A stretch of 64,000 nucleotides of DNA from CAWJNF01 sp963844235 (GTDB taxonomy: Bacteria > Actinomycetota > Thermoleophilia > Gaiellales > Gaiellaceae), in assembly GCA_963844235.1 (NCBI GenBank), contig CAWJNF010000001.1, positions 682,001-746,000 of the forward strand, in the 5' to 3' direction. The position numbers and the translations under genes are program-made. Below the pieces are notes generated by a model, which saw nothing but the letters and a program-made list of their open reading frames with translations, did not search any database and had not been told where the DNA came from. The first letter of the stretch is position 1; each line of letters starts with the position of its first letter. Shown here one piece after another: positions 40,679-51,761 of this stretch.

Positions 40679-43600
40679 TTAGAACAGGAACTTCACCGAA
40701 ACCTGGCCCTGCGTGCCCGGCTTCGAACAGGTCGTCCATGCCGTAGCGTGGATCGTACGCGTTCGCGCCGTCTGGAGTGGCCCTGATCATCGCGTTGTAG
40801 TCGTAGCCTTTGTAGAGGTCGACGGCGTGAGGTCGATCGCCGACGACGGCGCGAGGCACGCCGGCGCCGCGGTTCAGGTAGTTGAACACGTGCCGCGCCG
40901 TCTTCTGGTTGAAGAGGTTCAGCACGTTCAGCTCGAGCCGCAGCCGCTTGTTGCCCGCCATTGGCAGCTCGTGCGACACGAGCAGGTCGGTCTTGCTGAA
41001 CATCGGGCGTGCGGCCCATGTCGCCGCGGCCTTCGACGAAGAGCTCCGTCTGGTTGACCGAGTTCACGTAGGTCGTCATCGGCGTGCCGCTGCCGACATA
41101 CACGAACGCGCCGATTTGCGTGTTGCGCGCCACATTGTAGGCGCCGTAGAACTTGGCGACCACGCGGACGATCCGTCGCGAGACGGCCGAGCACGTCGAG
41201 GTTGCCGTGCGAGTCGAACATCGCGTCGTCGAGGTCCCAACCGCGGTTCACGTTGCCGCCCTCACGGAAGATCGAGGACCCGGCCTGCTGCTGCGCAGTG
41301 GCCAGTCTGACGCCAGTGGTCGGCGTGCGGATTTCGTCCGAGCTCGCGATGCCGGCGTAGTTGCCATAGAGCCGGCTGATCGTCACGTTGGCGCTGCCGA
41401 ACCAGTTGTTCGAGAAACGGCGGCTGATGCCCAACTCGACCGCGTCGTACTGACGCTTGGCCTTCGGCATTGGGAACGAGCCGCCGCCCGTCAGCGGAGC
41501 CGCTGACGCCGGCATGATCGACGTCGTGCCTTCACCGGGGTTGCCGAGGAGATACGCCTCGTTGCCGTCGACGAGCGCGCCGAGGTCTTCGATCGTCCGG
41601 TTCAGGTTGTTATGCACGAAGTGGAAGGTCGCCACCGTGCGCGGATTGACTTCGAAGTCGAAGCCCGCGCTGTAGCTGTCCTGCGACATCGGCTTCGCGC
41701 GTTGTCGATCGTTTCGAAACGGGGTACGCGGAGATCGCGGCAGGCGCCGGAACCAGTCCATAGATCCCTGCCCGGCATGTTTTCAGCGTCGCCGTTATCG
41801 GGTGCGCCGGGTCATCGATCGATCGATAGTAGATGCACCAGACCTCACCGCCGAACAGGTTGCGCGCCATCGAGTACTTGGTCCAGTCGAAATAGCGGCC
41901 CCAACTTGCGTACAGCTTCGACCGCCCATGACCAGTGACGTCGTAGCTGAATCCGAGGCGCGGAGCGATCCTCTCGCCAAAACCGAAATCGAACACGTAC
42001 CTCCGCAGTTCGGTTCTGTACGCAGGGACCTTCTCGTGTTCCGAACGCACGCCGACGTTAAGGGTTAAGTTGTGCGCGATCTGCCACTGGTCCTGCACAT
42101 AGAGGGAGACGATGTCCGCACCGGCTTGCCGAATAGTCCACGATTGGTAACGGTGTAATAGCCATACGCGCCGCGATCGCCGGCACGTCCGGGGAAGGCC
42201 GTGGGGATTCCCCAGAAGATATCAACGTAGCCGCCCGGATACCGCGAGTCGATGTCGTTGAGCGCATATTGATAGCCGAGACCTCCTTTCACGAGGTGCC
42301 GTCCGGCACGTTCGAGTCTATGGGTGTAGTCCACATTCCATGACGATCCGCCCGGTCGTATCGAACTTCGTCTGCAGGCTGCGCGGCACGTTCTGCGTTC
42401 CGGCCGAACCGCGATATTGTTCGGGGACGCCGAGCGCCGAGGCGGCCGTTTGATATGTGTAGCTTGTAGTTGGCCCTATACCCCTGTCGGAGTACCGATC
42501 GTGGAACAATCCAGCCCTCAGTGCGACAAGGCCGGAATTTGCTATCGCCACATCCGCGCGTGCCGTCGTGTTCACCTGCCGCTGTCAGCCAGCCGCGTGT
42601 CGTATTCGGTTCGTTCGCGGCCTTGCTGCTGGATATCCAATTCGCGCCAAATCCGTTGTACATGGGCAGAGAGCCAACCACGTCACCGTGCGCGACGAGC
42701 GCCGTCACGTGCGAGATCACGGGACCCATGCTGAGACTCAACTTGGCGAACGCCTGAGCAAACCTGGCCGTGCGCGAGATGCGGCCTTTGTCTCGTCCTG
42801 AGGAGAACAGGTAGTCGTTCGCCCGCCGATGGAAGCCCGGAGCGACGGAGACGAAGAAGAACAGTCTGTCGCGTGTTACGGGTCCGCCGAAGGTGCCCCC
42901 GACCTCATGATGAGACTCCGGCTGCTTCCCATCCTGGACGTAACGTCACATCCTTCTCATTGAAAGGGTCAAGAGCGAGCCGCATTGGTGGTCTGGCCCG
43001 CAACGAGCTGCCACCGAGCGTAGTAGTGAATCTCGCCATGGAAGATCTGTCCGCCCGACCGCGTGACCGCACTGATGACGCCGCCGAGCGCGCCTGCATA
43101 CTCAGCCGGAAAGCCAGTCGTCTTCACTTGCACTTCCTGAATGTATTCGAATATCGTGTTCTGTCGCGACGACCCGTTGATGATGCTGGTCGTGTCGATG
43201 CCGTCGACTGTAAAAGACGTTTTCAGCACCGCTGGCGCCATTGACCTGAATTCCGCCCTCAATGTCTCCATGAGTGAGCGATGGTGCCGTCAGCGCGATC
43301 GATTGAAAGTGCGGGTTTTGGGTAATCGGTTTATTTCTTCCGACGGTGACGGTGTGTCCGACAGTTGCGCTGTTCGCGTCGACCAGAGTGCACGCGCTCG
43401 GCTGTTACCTCTACTCGTTCGGTGATGACTGCCGACCCGTAACACCGCAGAAAGCGTCACCATTCGGCCGGCACGCACTTCGACGAGAGGCACTTCCTGT
43501 CGCGCAAATCCGGTTGCTTCGCATCGAACGGCGTACTCACCTGGGGCGAGGGGGACCCAGTATGTGCCGGAGGTTCCCGTGGCAACCGTTATGACGCGTG

Positions 43601-43781
43601 CCGAGTGAAGATTGGTGATGACGACACGGGCACCAGGCAACACGTTATCTGTCTGGTCAACCACTTGGCCTGTGATGACGCCCGTGAGTTCCTGGCAATG
43701 CACGCCTGACCGTGCCAAAGAAAGAGCAGAATCGCCGAGAGGGCTGCAGTTTGTAGCGGCACCAGCAATCCCTTGCGACAT
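40679..43781 (-). CDS. Oar-like TonB-dependent receptor 1 (frameshifted)
   Basis: A large outer-membrane receptor with an N-terminal carboxypeptidase-regulatory-like domain. The ATG at 43781 has a perfect AGGAGGT; the signal peptide reads LLVPLQTAALSAILLFLWHG after one shift. CarboxypepD_reg: LTGVITGQVVDQTDNVLPGA, TYWVPLAPGEYAVRCEATGF. Plug: SRQNTIFEYIQEVQVKTTG, FPAEYAGALGGVISAVTRSG. Barrel: ELNVLNLFNQKTARHVFNYL near 40900 and the terminal strand TQGQVSVKFLF, stop 40679-40681. It is heavily broken, more than receptor 2. The two proteins are paralogues. Substrate unknown. Ends at a strong terminator. Confidence 0.85.
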
Positions 43782-43904
43782 AGCCTCCACCTCCTGGAAG
43801 GTGTCGCCGTTGCAAACAGGATGCTTCGTGAGCGCTGTAGAGCGTGATTCTGCACGCAAACGACGGCCTTGACGACGAGAGTAGCTGCGGGCATCCTCAT
43901 TCTC

Positions 43905-44715
43905 ATGCGCGCGCTGTTTCTTGCCGTTGTTCTGCCTTTCACGTATCACGTGGCCAATGCAGCCTGTCTTCGCCCAAGGTGCCGAACCGGGCGATCCCAT
44001 GCGTATCGTCGTTCTCGTGGATAACAGCCAGATACCTATGGTCGACCCGTTGCCATTTATCCGGCGCGGGCTTAAGGAGTTCTTGAACGCCCTGCCACCG
44101 AATCACGAGCTGATGCTTGTGACGACGGGTGCGCAGATGAACATCAGGGTCGAGCCGACACGCGATTATCTAACCGTGATGCAGTCGGCGCTCTCGATCC
44201 AGGTGATGCGGAATTCTGGGAACGCGTTGATAAGCTCCGTGGAGGAAGTGTACGCACGATACCTGCGTGGCGTAGAGCGACGATTTCCCGTGTTAGTCAT
44301 CGTCGCCACTGATGGGCGGGACATGAGCCCGCGTGTCACGAACCAAAGTGCGAACGCACTCTTGCGGCAGTTGACAGATTCCGGCGTACGCGTCAACGCG
44401 GTGATGCTGAGTCCGTCGGCCTACACCGCAGACGCGGGATCCCTGGTGGCTGCCTTTACGCTCGAGATGACAAAGCGAACTGGAGGTGCGTTCGAGCCAG
44501 CAAGTGCTGTTACCGCCCCAGCCAAGCTAAAGACATTGGCCGGTCGCATCGCACAGCAGTACAAGGCAGCTCTCTCCAGGGAGAGTCCCGGAAGGGGAGT
44601 TCCGCCGATAAGTGTGAAGAAAAAAAGGGGAGAGCCGCCACGCTCCCCCCTTGAACAAACGCGAACCTACCTTACGAAGGCGCCGCCGATCTCTAGAACA
44701 GGAACTTCACCATGA
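43905..44715 (+). CDS. VWFA-related secreted protein
   Basis: The ATG at 43905 gives a signal peptide (MRALFLAVVLPFTYHVANA) and after one extra base near 43965 QGAEPGDPMRIVVLVDNSQI. The von Willebrand A fold follows: IRRGLKEFLNALPPNHELML, RRFPVLVIVATDGRDMS, LRQLTDSGVRVNAVMLSPSA and GGAFEPASAVTAPAKLKTLA. The metal-site motif DxSxS reads DNSQI, so one Ser is missing, while the distal Asp (ATDGRD) is kept. Adhesion or complex assembly at the cell surface is a guess. The open frame runs into the opposite-strand terminator at 44620, so its real stop may be upstream. Confidence 0.75.
44620..44650 (-). terminator. Rho-independent terminator of the second Oar-like gene
   Basis: On the minus strand a GGGG(G)GAGC / GCTCTCCCC stem with a small loop, followed by seven T and a C. 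It lies about 45 bases after the stop at 44693 and inside the current reading of the VWFA-related gene on the other strand. Confidence 0.88.
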
Positions 44716-47700
44716 AGTGTGCTGTCGTGCCGTCACTCCAGAGGTCGTCCATGCCAAACCGTGGCTCGTTACCGATTCCGTTCCGACCGTCCGTTGTATT
44801 TGCGATCATTGCTTTGTAGTCGTAGGGATTTGCCAGGTCCTGGTTTCTCAGATTGATTGACGCCGCCGAGCGATTGCGGTTCAACAAGTTGAAACGATGA
44901 CGAGCCGTCTTCTGGTTGAAGAGGTTCAACACGTTCAGCTCGAACCGCAGTCGGTCCGTGCTGCGCATCCCGAATTCGTGCGAGAGCAACAGGTCGGTCG
45001 TCGAAAGCATCGGCGTCCGGCCCAGGTCGCCGCGGCCTTCGACGAAGACCTCCGTGGCGTTGATGGTTCTGACGTAGGTCGTCAGCGGTGTGCCGCTGCC
45101 GACGTATTGATTAAGACCAATCTGCGTTCCGAACGGCGCCATATACGCCCCATACATTTTCAGGACGTGCGGACGATCAGTGGCGAGACGACCCGTAGGA
45201 TCGAGATTGCCGTGCGAATCAAACATCATCTCGTCGAGATCGAATGCGCGCGTCGCGTTCCCGCCAGGGCGGAACGACTGCGCACTTTGCTGTTGATCGA
45301 CCGCGAAATTGCTGAATCCTGGAGTGCGAATTTCGTCCGAGTTTGCGAGACCCGCGTAATTGCCGTACAGACGGCTCAGGACATAGCTCCCGCCAACGAA
45401 CCAGTTGCCCGAGAATCGACGGTTCAGCGATACCTGCAGCGCGTCGTATTGCCGTTTGGGTTTGGGCACGTCGAACGGGCTGGTCAGCAGTTGAAATGAA
45501 TGCGTGCTGTAACGATTCCTTCACCTGGGTTTCCGTAGACGTAGACCTCACTGCCATCGATGAGCTGTCCAACGTCCTCGATCGTGCGGATCAGGCTGTT
45601 ATGGATGTAGTTCACGGACAGAAGCGTGGTAGGATGCAAGCTGGTACTCGAAGCCGCCACTGAAGCTGTCCTGACTCATTGGCTTCATGTCCGGATCGAG
45701 CTGATCGGTTCCGAAGCTCGGGACACGATGATCCTGATAGCCCTGGGCATTGCCCCACAGATCGCGGCCGGGCATATTGTCCAGATTGATGTTGTTGATG
45801 ATCGACGGATCGTCGAGCGGACGGTAGTAGGTCGTCCAGATATCGCCGCCGAACGTCCCGCGCGCGAGCTTCGTACTTCGTCCAGTCGTAGTAGCGGCCA
45901 TAGCTGCCGAACAGCTTCATGCGGCCGTCGCCAAACATGTCGTACGCCGCGCCAATTCTGGGCGCGATCTTCTCGCCCCATCCGAAATGGATCGCAACGT
46001 CCCGGTCTCTGTACGCGGGGATCTTCTCGTCTTCCAGGCGCAAGCCGAGATTCAGCGTGAGCCTGCCGACGCTCCACTGGTCCTGCACGTAGAAGTGCGA
46101 GATGTTGGCACCCGCTTCGCCAAAGGTTCCGAGGTCGTCCACTGTGTAGTAGCCGTATGTGCCCCTGTTCGTTCCGACGCCAGGCACCGTACTGGTAACG
46201 GCCGAATCCCAGTAGAGGTAGCACGCGGCCACCGGGGTACAGCTGATCCACGTCGTTCTGGTTGTGGCGGAGACCGCCTCCTACTTTGAGGGTGTGGTAT
46301 CCAGCAGCAGTGAACGAAGCGTTGTAGTCGGCCTGAAAATACGTTTGTTTCGTCGTGTCATAGTCGACGATTTGAACAGCAGGTGTGTTCTGAGTCAGAC
46401 GTGGCCCGGCGAAACCTGACGGGCACGAGGCGCTCCCGGCAATACAGGGCGTCTCGTAATACCACGGCGTCGTTGTCGGAACGCCGGTGTCGCTGTAATT
46501 GTCGTAGAAGTGCCCGACTTTCACGCTCACGAACGAGCTATTCGAGACGTTGATATCGGCGTTGCCCGTGAGGCTTCGCTGACTCTGTTCGTATCCGCGT
46601 GTCTTGTTGACTTCGTTGCTGGCCTTTGAGCTCGATATGAACTGCGGACCCGTGCCGGTATAGGCCGGCAGTGTGCCCGTGGACGTCGTCGGGGTGAGCA
46701 GCGCACCGAAATACGCGTTCACCCGCCGGCTGGCGTAGCTGACCTTCCCGTAGCCGCTCATGATCGTCTGGTCGCGCTTGATCTCGCCAGGATCAGTGCC
46801 GCTGCTGAACAGGTAATCGTTGGTTCTCGCGTTGAAGCGCGGCGAGAGCGAGCCAAAGAAAAAGAGGCGATCGCGGACGATAGGACCGCCGATCGATCCG
46901 CCCACTTCGTTGCGATTGTCGTCCTGCTTGTCATCCTGCACGGTGAAGACCGTGCGTTCATCGACCGGCGAAAGCACGAGACGCTGTACCGGCCCCGCGC
47001 TGAGGGAGCTGCCGGAAAAGTAATAGTGGCCCTCGCCATGGAACTGGTTGCCGCCTGATTTGGTCACCGCGCTGATCACGCCTCCCAGCGCGCCGCCATA
47101 TTCCGCAGGAATGCCGACGGTCTTGACCTGGACTTCCTGCAGATACTCGAACACCGTGTTCTGGCGCGAGTGGCCTGCCAGCAAGCTGTTCGTCGAGACG
47201 CCATCAACCGTGAACTGGTTCTCGGAACCGCTGGCGCCGTTGACCTGGAATCCGCCCTCGATGTCGCCCGAGTTTACGGATGGCGCCGTCATCGCAATCG
47301 ACTGGAAGCTGCGACCCTTCGGCATCCTGTCGATCTCTTCCGCCGTCACGTTGTGCGCGATGATCGTGCTGCGCGTATCCACGAGCGGAGCGCTTTCGGC
47401 GGTCACCTGGACGGCTTCCGTGAGGTTGCCGACCTTCAGCGTGGCGTTGATCGTGAACGTACGGCCGAGGAAAACGTTCACGTCAGGCATTTCCTGCCGC
47501 GCGAAGCCGCTCAGCTCGAAGGCGACTTTGTAAGTGCCCGGCTCGACGTCAGCGCGATAATTGCCTCCTCCGTCGGTCACTGCCGACGTGATGCGGCCCG
47601 TTTTGATATTAGTGAGGGTCACCGCTACTCCGGGAAGCACGCCGCCCTGAGGATCGACAAGCTGTCCCAAAAGTGTTCCTGTGCTCTCTTGAGCCTGCGC

Positions 47701-47793
47701 GATACGCGCCGGTCCGAGCAGCATGCCGAGCGACAACAAGAAGCACAGCAGCGCTGAGGCTGCCGGCCCCCGTTCGCGTCGTCTCGTATTCAT
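44693..47793 (-). CDS. Oar-like TonB-dependent receptor 2 (frameshifted 3' half)
   Basis: Paralogue of receptor 1. The ATG at 47793 has AAGGAGAGG upstream; signal peptide LLCFLLSLGMLLGPARIAQA. CarboxypepD_reg domain (STGTLLGQLVDPQGGVLPGV; GTYKVAFELSGFARQEMPDV), plug (GASGSENQFTVDGVSTNSLL; IPAEYGGALGGVISAVTKSG), then the barrel. The first ~515 residues (47793 to about 46240) are unbroken. Frame changes follow near 46230, 45880, 45650 and 45480. The last strand is HFMVKFLF. Corrected length about 1030 aa. Transported ligand unknown; the carboxypeptidase-regulatory plus plug architecture is common in this phylum. Confidence 0.93.
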
Positions 47794-47814
47794 AGCCTCT
47801 CCTTGAAAAATGGC

Positions 47815-47838
47815 CTTGGCCGTCTATTCTTGGCCGTC
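47815..47838. promoter_or_regulatory. 10-bp direct repeat in the receptor 2 leader
   Basis: CTTGGCCGTC occurs at 47815-47824 and again at 47829-47838, separated by TATT (14-base period), 22-45 bases upstream of the receptor 2 start. The pair could bind a regulator or act in the mRNA leader. Only one pair is seen in the window. Confidence 0.45.
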
Positions 47839-47913
47839 ACTATTAACGTCCAAGCGAGCGCCTTACGAGAAAGATGCCAACTTTTCCAACTTCCGAATAT
47901 AGCAAATTGCTAA

Positions 47914-47942
47914 CAATTTGACGGAGCATTCCGGTCAAATTG
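47914..47942. promoter_or_regulatory. Inverted repeat between divergent receptor genes
   Basis: CAATTTGAC (47914-47922) and GTCAAATTG (47934-47942) are perfect inverted 9-base arms around an 11-base spacer, in the AT-rich 291-base gap between receptors 2 and 3. Each arm contains TTGAC facing outward, as a -35-like hexamer would, but I see no good -10 at 17 bases on either side. It is an operator candidate. The rest of the gap (47843-48084) shows no gene. Confidence 0.5.
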
Positions 47943-48084
47943 CACGCAAATTCAATTTATTGGGTGCCATTATCCAAAATAATGAAGTAGGGTTTTTCTC
48001 TGCACCCTCGATGGCTGCAAACACATGACCCCTGAAGAGTTCCATGCCTATTGCAATCGCTCGAAAATCCGATAAAACGGTGGC

Positions 48085-51000
48085 ATGCAACGCACGTTGC
48101 CGAGACTGTTACCTCTCGCGCTCGTCTTTCTGAGCGCCGGATCACTCGCCTACGGGCAAGCCACAACCGGCAGCATTTCTGGTCACGTAAAGTCGTCCGA
48201 TGGCCAGGAATTGCCCGGCGTCATGATCGCGGTGACGTCGCCGATGTTGCAGGGCGCGCGCAACGGCGGTGGCGTCCGGGTCCGGCGATTATCTGTTTGC
48301 AGCGCTGCCGCCTGGCACCTACACCGTGTCGTTCGAGCTCACGGGATTTCAAACGGTCACACGCACGCAGCAGGTCGCGTCTGGGTACAACGGCCGTGTT
48401 GACGCCACGATGTCCGTGTCCGCAGTCGCCGAATCGGTCACCGTCGTCGGCGCCGATGCGCAGCCCCTTGCCGAGACGGCGCAGGTCGCCACGACGTTCA
48501 AGCAGGATTTGATGGCGACGCTTCCGTCGAACCGGACGATTGACGCCGTCATGCTGATGGCGCCATCGGTTCATGCGACCGGGCCGCGCGGCGCGTTCTC
48601 CGTCAACGGCGCGTTGTCTTACGAAAACCTTTACACGCTGAACGGCGCCGTCATCGTCGAAAACCTGCGGGGCGCCGCGTATCCCCTCTACATCGAGGAC
48701 GCTCTCCAGGAAGTGACAGTGGCGACGGCCGGCGTCTCGGCGGAATACGGCCGGTTTAGCGGCGGGATGATCAGCGCGGTCACGAAGTCTGGCGGAGACA
48801 CGTTCAGCGGCTCGCTTCGCACGTCGTTCGCGAACGACTACTGGCGCTCGAAGACGCCGGCCGCCAACGATCCCAAGCGCCTCGGCGACGGTCCGGAACC
48901 CGTGACCAACCCGATGTACGAGGCGACCCTGGGAGGCCCCATCGCGCAAAAACGTCTGTGGTTTTTTGGAGCGGCTCGCATCCGAAGCGAGGAAACCGTT
49001 CGCAGCACGCTCATGACGAACCAGTCCTACACGCGCACCAACGACGAGAAGCGTTACGAGGGGAAGCTGACGTACGCGCCCCGGCCGGCGCACTCCCTGC
49101 AGGGGTCATACATCAAGATCGATCAGATGCAGACGAACTTCACGTCGCAGAACGTGATGGACCTCGCGAGCCTGGCCACGCAGGTGCAGCCGTCTGATTT
49201 GCTGTCGCTGCGATACAGCGGGATCGTTTCGCCGAATTTCTCCGTCGAGGCGCAGTACTCGAGCCGCCACTTGACGCTGAATACGCGGAGCGGACACGCG
49301 CGACAGAATCAACGGCACCCTGCTCGTGGACGTCTCGAGAAACGCGCGCTACTGGAGCCCGACGTTCTGCAGCGTCTGCGGCGACGAGAACCGCGACAAC
49401 GACGATTTTTTCGCCAAGGGTTCCTACTTTCTGTCGACCGCGAGCCACGGGCGCACACCACTTGGTCTTCGGCTACGACCGCTTCAACGACCAGATGCTG
49501 CAGAACGCCTACGCCAGCGGCAGCGATTACCGGATTCAGGGCACCAGTTCCATCCGGAGCGCCGACGGCGCGTCGGTGTTTCCGCAGTTCATGCCGAATT
49601 CCACCCAGATCTGGTATACGCCCGTGAAGGAGACGAGCCGCGGGTCGAACCTCAGGATGCACTCGCTGTTTCTCAACGACAACTGGCGTGTCGGCGACCG
49701 CATCAGCCTCAATCTGGGCGTGCGATGGGACAAGAACAGCGCGGAGGATGGCGGCGGCGCTATCGTGGCGAACAAGGGCCTGTTGAGCCCGCGCATGGCC
49801 GTCACCTGGGACCCGACAGGGGAAGGACGATGGGCGCTCAATTCGAGCTATGCCCGGTATGTCGATGCCGATGACGAGCAGCGTGGCAGCGTCGACGACC
49901 GCCGCCGGCAACGCTGCGGTCTACATCTGGCTGTACCAGGGCCCGGCCATCAATCCCGATCCCGACCGGACCGCTCGTGACGAGCGACGTTGCGATTGGG
50001 CGCGTATTCGATTGGTTTGATGCCAATGGCGGTATCGATGGGCGGACTGTCGGTTCATTCGCTGCCTGGCAAGAACATCCAGATTCAGAAATCGCTGAAG
50101 TCGCCCAACGCCGACGAGTACACGGTCGGCACGAGCCGCAGCCTGGGCGGGCGCGGCACTCTCCGGGTGGATGCAATATGGCGCAGCTACCACGACTTCT
50201 ACAGCCAGCGCGCGGACATGTCGACCGGAAGCGTCAAGGACGATCTCGGCAATCTCTACGATCTCTTCCTCGTCGAGAACACGAACAACGTGAAGCGCCG
50301 CTATTCGGGACTCGTGACGCAAGCCAGCATGCGGCTGAGCGACAGCATCGACGTGGGAGGCAACTACACCCTCTCGCGCACGTGGGGCAACTTCGACGGC
50401 GAAACGAGCGGAGCGGGACCGTCGGTCGCGCAGGTGTCCGCCTATCCCGAATACAAGAGCGCCGAGTGGAACTCGCCCGAAGGCGATCTGGCGGCGGACC
50501 AGCGTCATCGTGCGCGTCTATGGGCGACGATTGAGTCGCCGATGCCGGAGGGCGCAGGGTCGCTTACGTTCGGCCTTCTGCAGCAGGTAGGGTCCGGGGT
50601 GCCGTACGGCGCCGTTGGAACGGGGAGTTCGGGAATCAATGCGGCGCCTTACGTGACCAATCCGGGCTACGTGGCACCGCAGTCGCCCTCAGGCACGGTC
50701 GATTACTACTTCACGGCTCGCGATGCGTTCCGCACGGAGACGACGTTTCGCACGGACCTGTCGGTGAACTATGCCTATCGGATCCGTGCAGGCCGCGCCC
50801 AACCGGAGCTGTTCTTTCACGGCGAAGTGCTGAACCTCTTCAGAGACTTCCAGCTCTGCGGATGCGGCGCGTCGGCGTTCACCAACGGCGGCGGCACCGA
50901 TTTGACGACGATCGGGCAGGCAGTGCGGACGCCGCGCAATGCGCCGACCGTTTATCAGGCGTTCAATCCGTTCACGACGACCCCTGTCAGGGGGGTCAAC

Positions 51001-51105
51001 TGGGATTACGGCACGGCTTCCGGCTCGGCATTCGGCACACCGCTCAACCATCTCGCGTACACGACACCCCGCCTGTTCCGGTTTTCGGTCGGCATCCGTT
51101 TCTAG
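48085..51105 (+). CDS. Oar-like TonB-dependent receptor 3 (frameshifted)
   Basis: The ATG at 48085 gives signal peptide LPRLLPLALVFLSAGSLAYG, CarboxypepD_reg (TGSISGHVKSSDGQELPGVM; YLFAALPPGTYTVSFELTGF), plug (GALSYENLYTLNGAVIVENL; GVSAEYGRFSGGMISAVTKS) and barrel (NLGVRWDKNSAEDGGG; ARYVDADDEQ). The end is LFRFSVGIRF, stop TAG 51103-51105. Unlike receptors 1 and 2 its plug lacks SRQNTVFEY and has YPLYIEDALQEVTV, so it is from a different subgroup. Breaks near 48260, 49300, 49455, 49880 and 49980 fit extra bases. Cargo unknown. Confidence 0.92.
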
Positions 51106-51152
51106 AGCTCAGAGCCTAAGGCCCAGAGCCTAGAGCCCAGAGCCCAAAGCCT
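51106..51152. repeat. Degenerate GAGCCTAGAGCCC tract
   Basis: Units AGCTCAGAGCCTAAGG, CCCAGAGCCTAGAGCC and CAGAGCCCAAAGCCTG begin right after the receptor 3 stop and end 15 bases before the folE start. Confidence 0.65.
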
Positions 51153-51167
51153 GTACAATTCTTCGTA

Positions 51168-51761
51168 ATGCAGCAGCTGATCCGGCAGCTCCTTGCCGAG
51201 CTCGGTGAAGAGCCGGGCCGCGAGGGGCTCCTGAACACCCCGAAGCGCGTCGAAAAGGCGCTCAGGTTCCTCACAAGCGGCTACAACATGGACGTCGACG
51301 AAGTCCTCAACGACGCGCTGTTCACGGTCGAATACAGCGAGATGGTGATCGTCAAGGACATCGACTTCTACAGCTTGTGCGAGCACCACATGCTGCCGTT
51401 CTTCGGCAAGTGCCACGTCGCCTACATCCCGCGAACCAAGGTGATCGGCCTCAGCAAGATTCCGCGGCTCGTCGACATCTTCAGCCGCCGGCTCCAGATA
51501 CAGGAGCGGCTCACCAGCCAGATCGCGGAGACGATTCGCGAGAAAATCAACCCGCTGGGCGTCGCGGTCGTGATGGAAGCCACGCACCTCTGCATGTCGA
51601 TGCGCGGGGTGGAGAAGCAGAACTCGTTCTGCGTGACGAGCTCGATGCTCGGCGGATTCAGAGACAATGTCCGGACGCGCATGGAATTCCTCGAGCTCAT
51701 CAAGCTTCGCACTGCGCTCCGCACATCGTCCGAGCCGATGGCCGCGTGTGTCGATGAATAA
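51168..51761 (+). CDS. folE: GTP cyclohydrolase I
   Basis: First enzyme of folate (and pterin) synthesis, converting GTP to dihydroneopterin triphosphate. The frame is intact over 197 codons. Zinc ligands and active-site residues are in DFYSLCEHHMLPFFGKCHVA (Cys and His) and HLCMSMRGVEKQ (second Cys). GLSKIPRLVDIFSRRLQIQE is the conserved helix. The start MQQLIRQLLAELGEEPGREG is normal. The stop overlaps the start of the next gene by eight bases, so the two may be co-translated. Confidence 0.97.
   Translation: MQQLIRQLLAELGEEPGREGLLNTPKRVEKALRFLTSGYNMDVDEVLNDALFTVEYSEMVIVKDIDFYSLCEHHMLPFFGKCHVAYIPRTKVIGLSKIPRLVDIFSRRLQIQERLTSQIAETIREKINPLGVAVVMEATHLCMSMRGVEKQNSFCVTSSMLGGFRDNVRTRMEFLELIKLRTALRTSSEPMAACVDE

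Noticed and set aside
47914..47942. Divergent sigma-70 promoters at the TTGAC arms
   Set aside because: No -10-like hexamer lies at 16-18 bases on either side, so I kept only the operator hypothesis.
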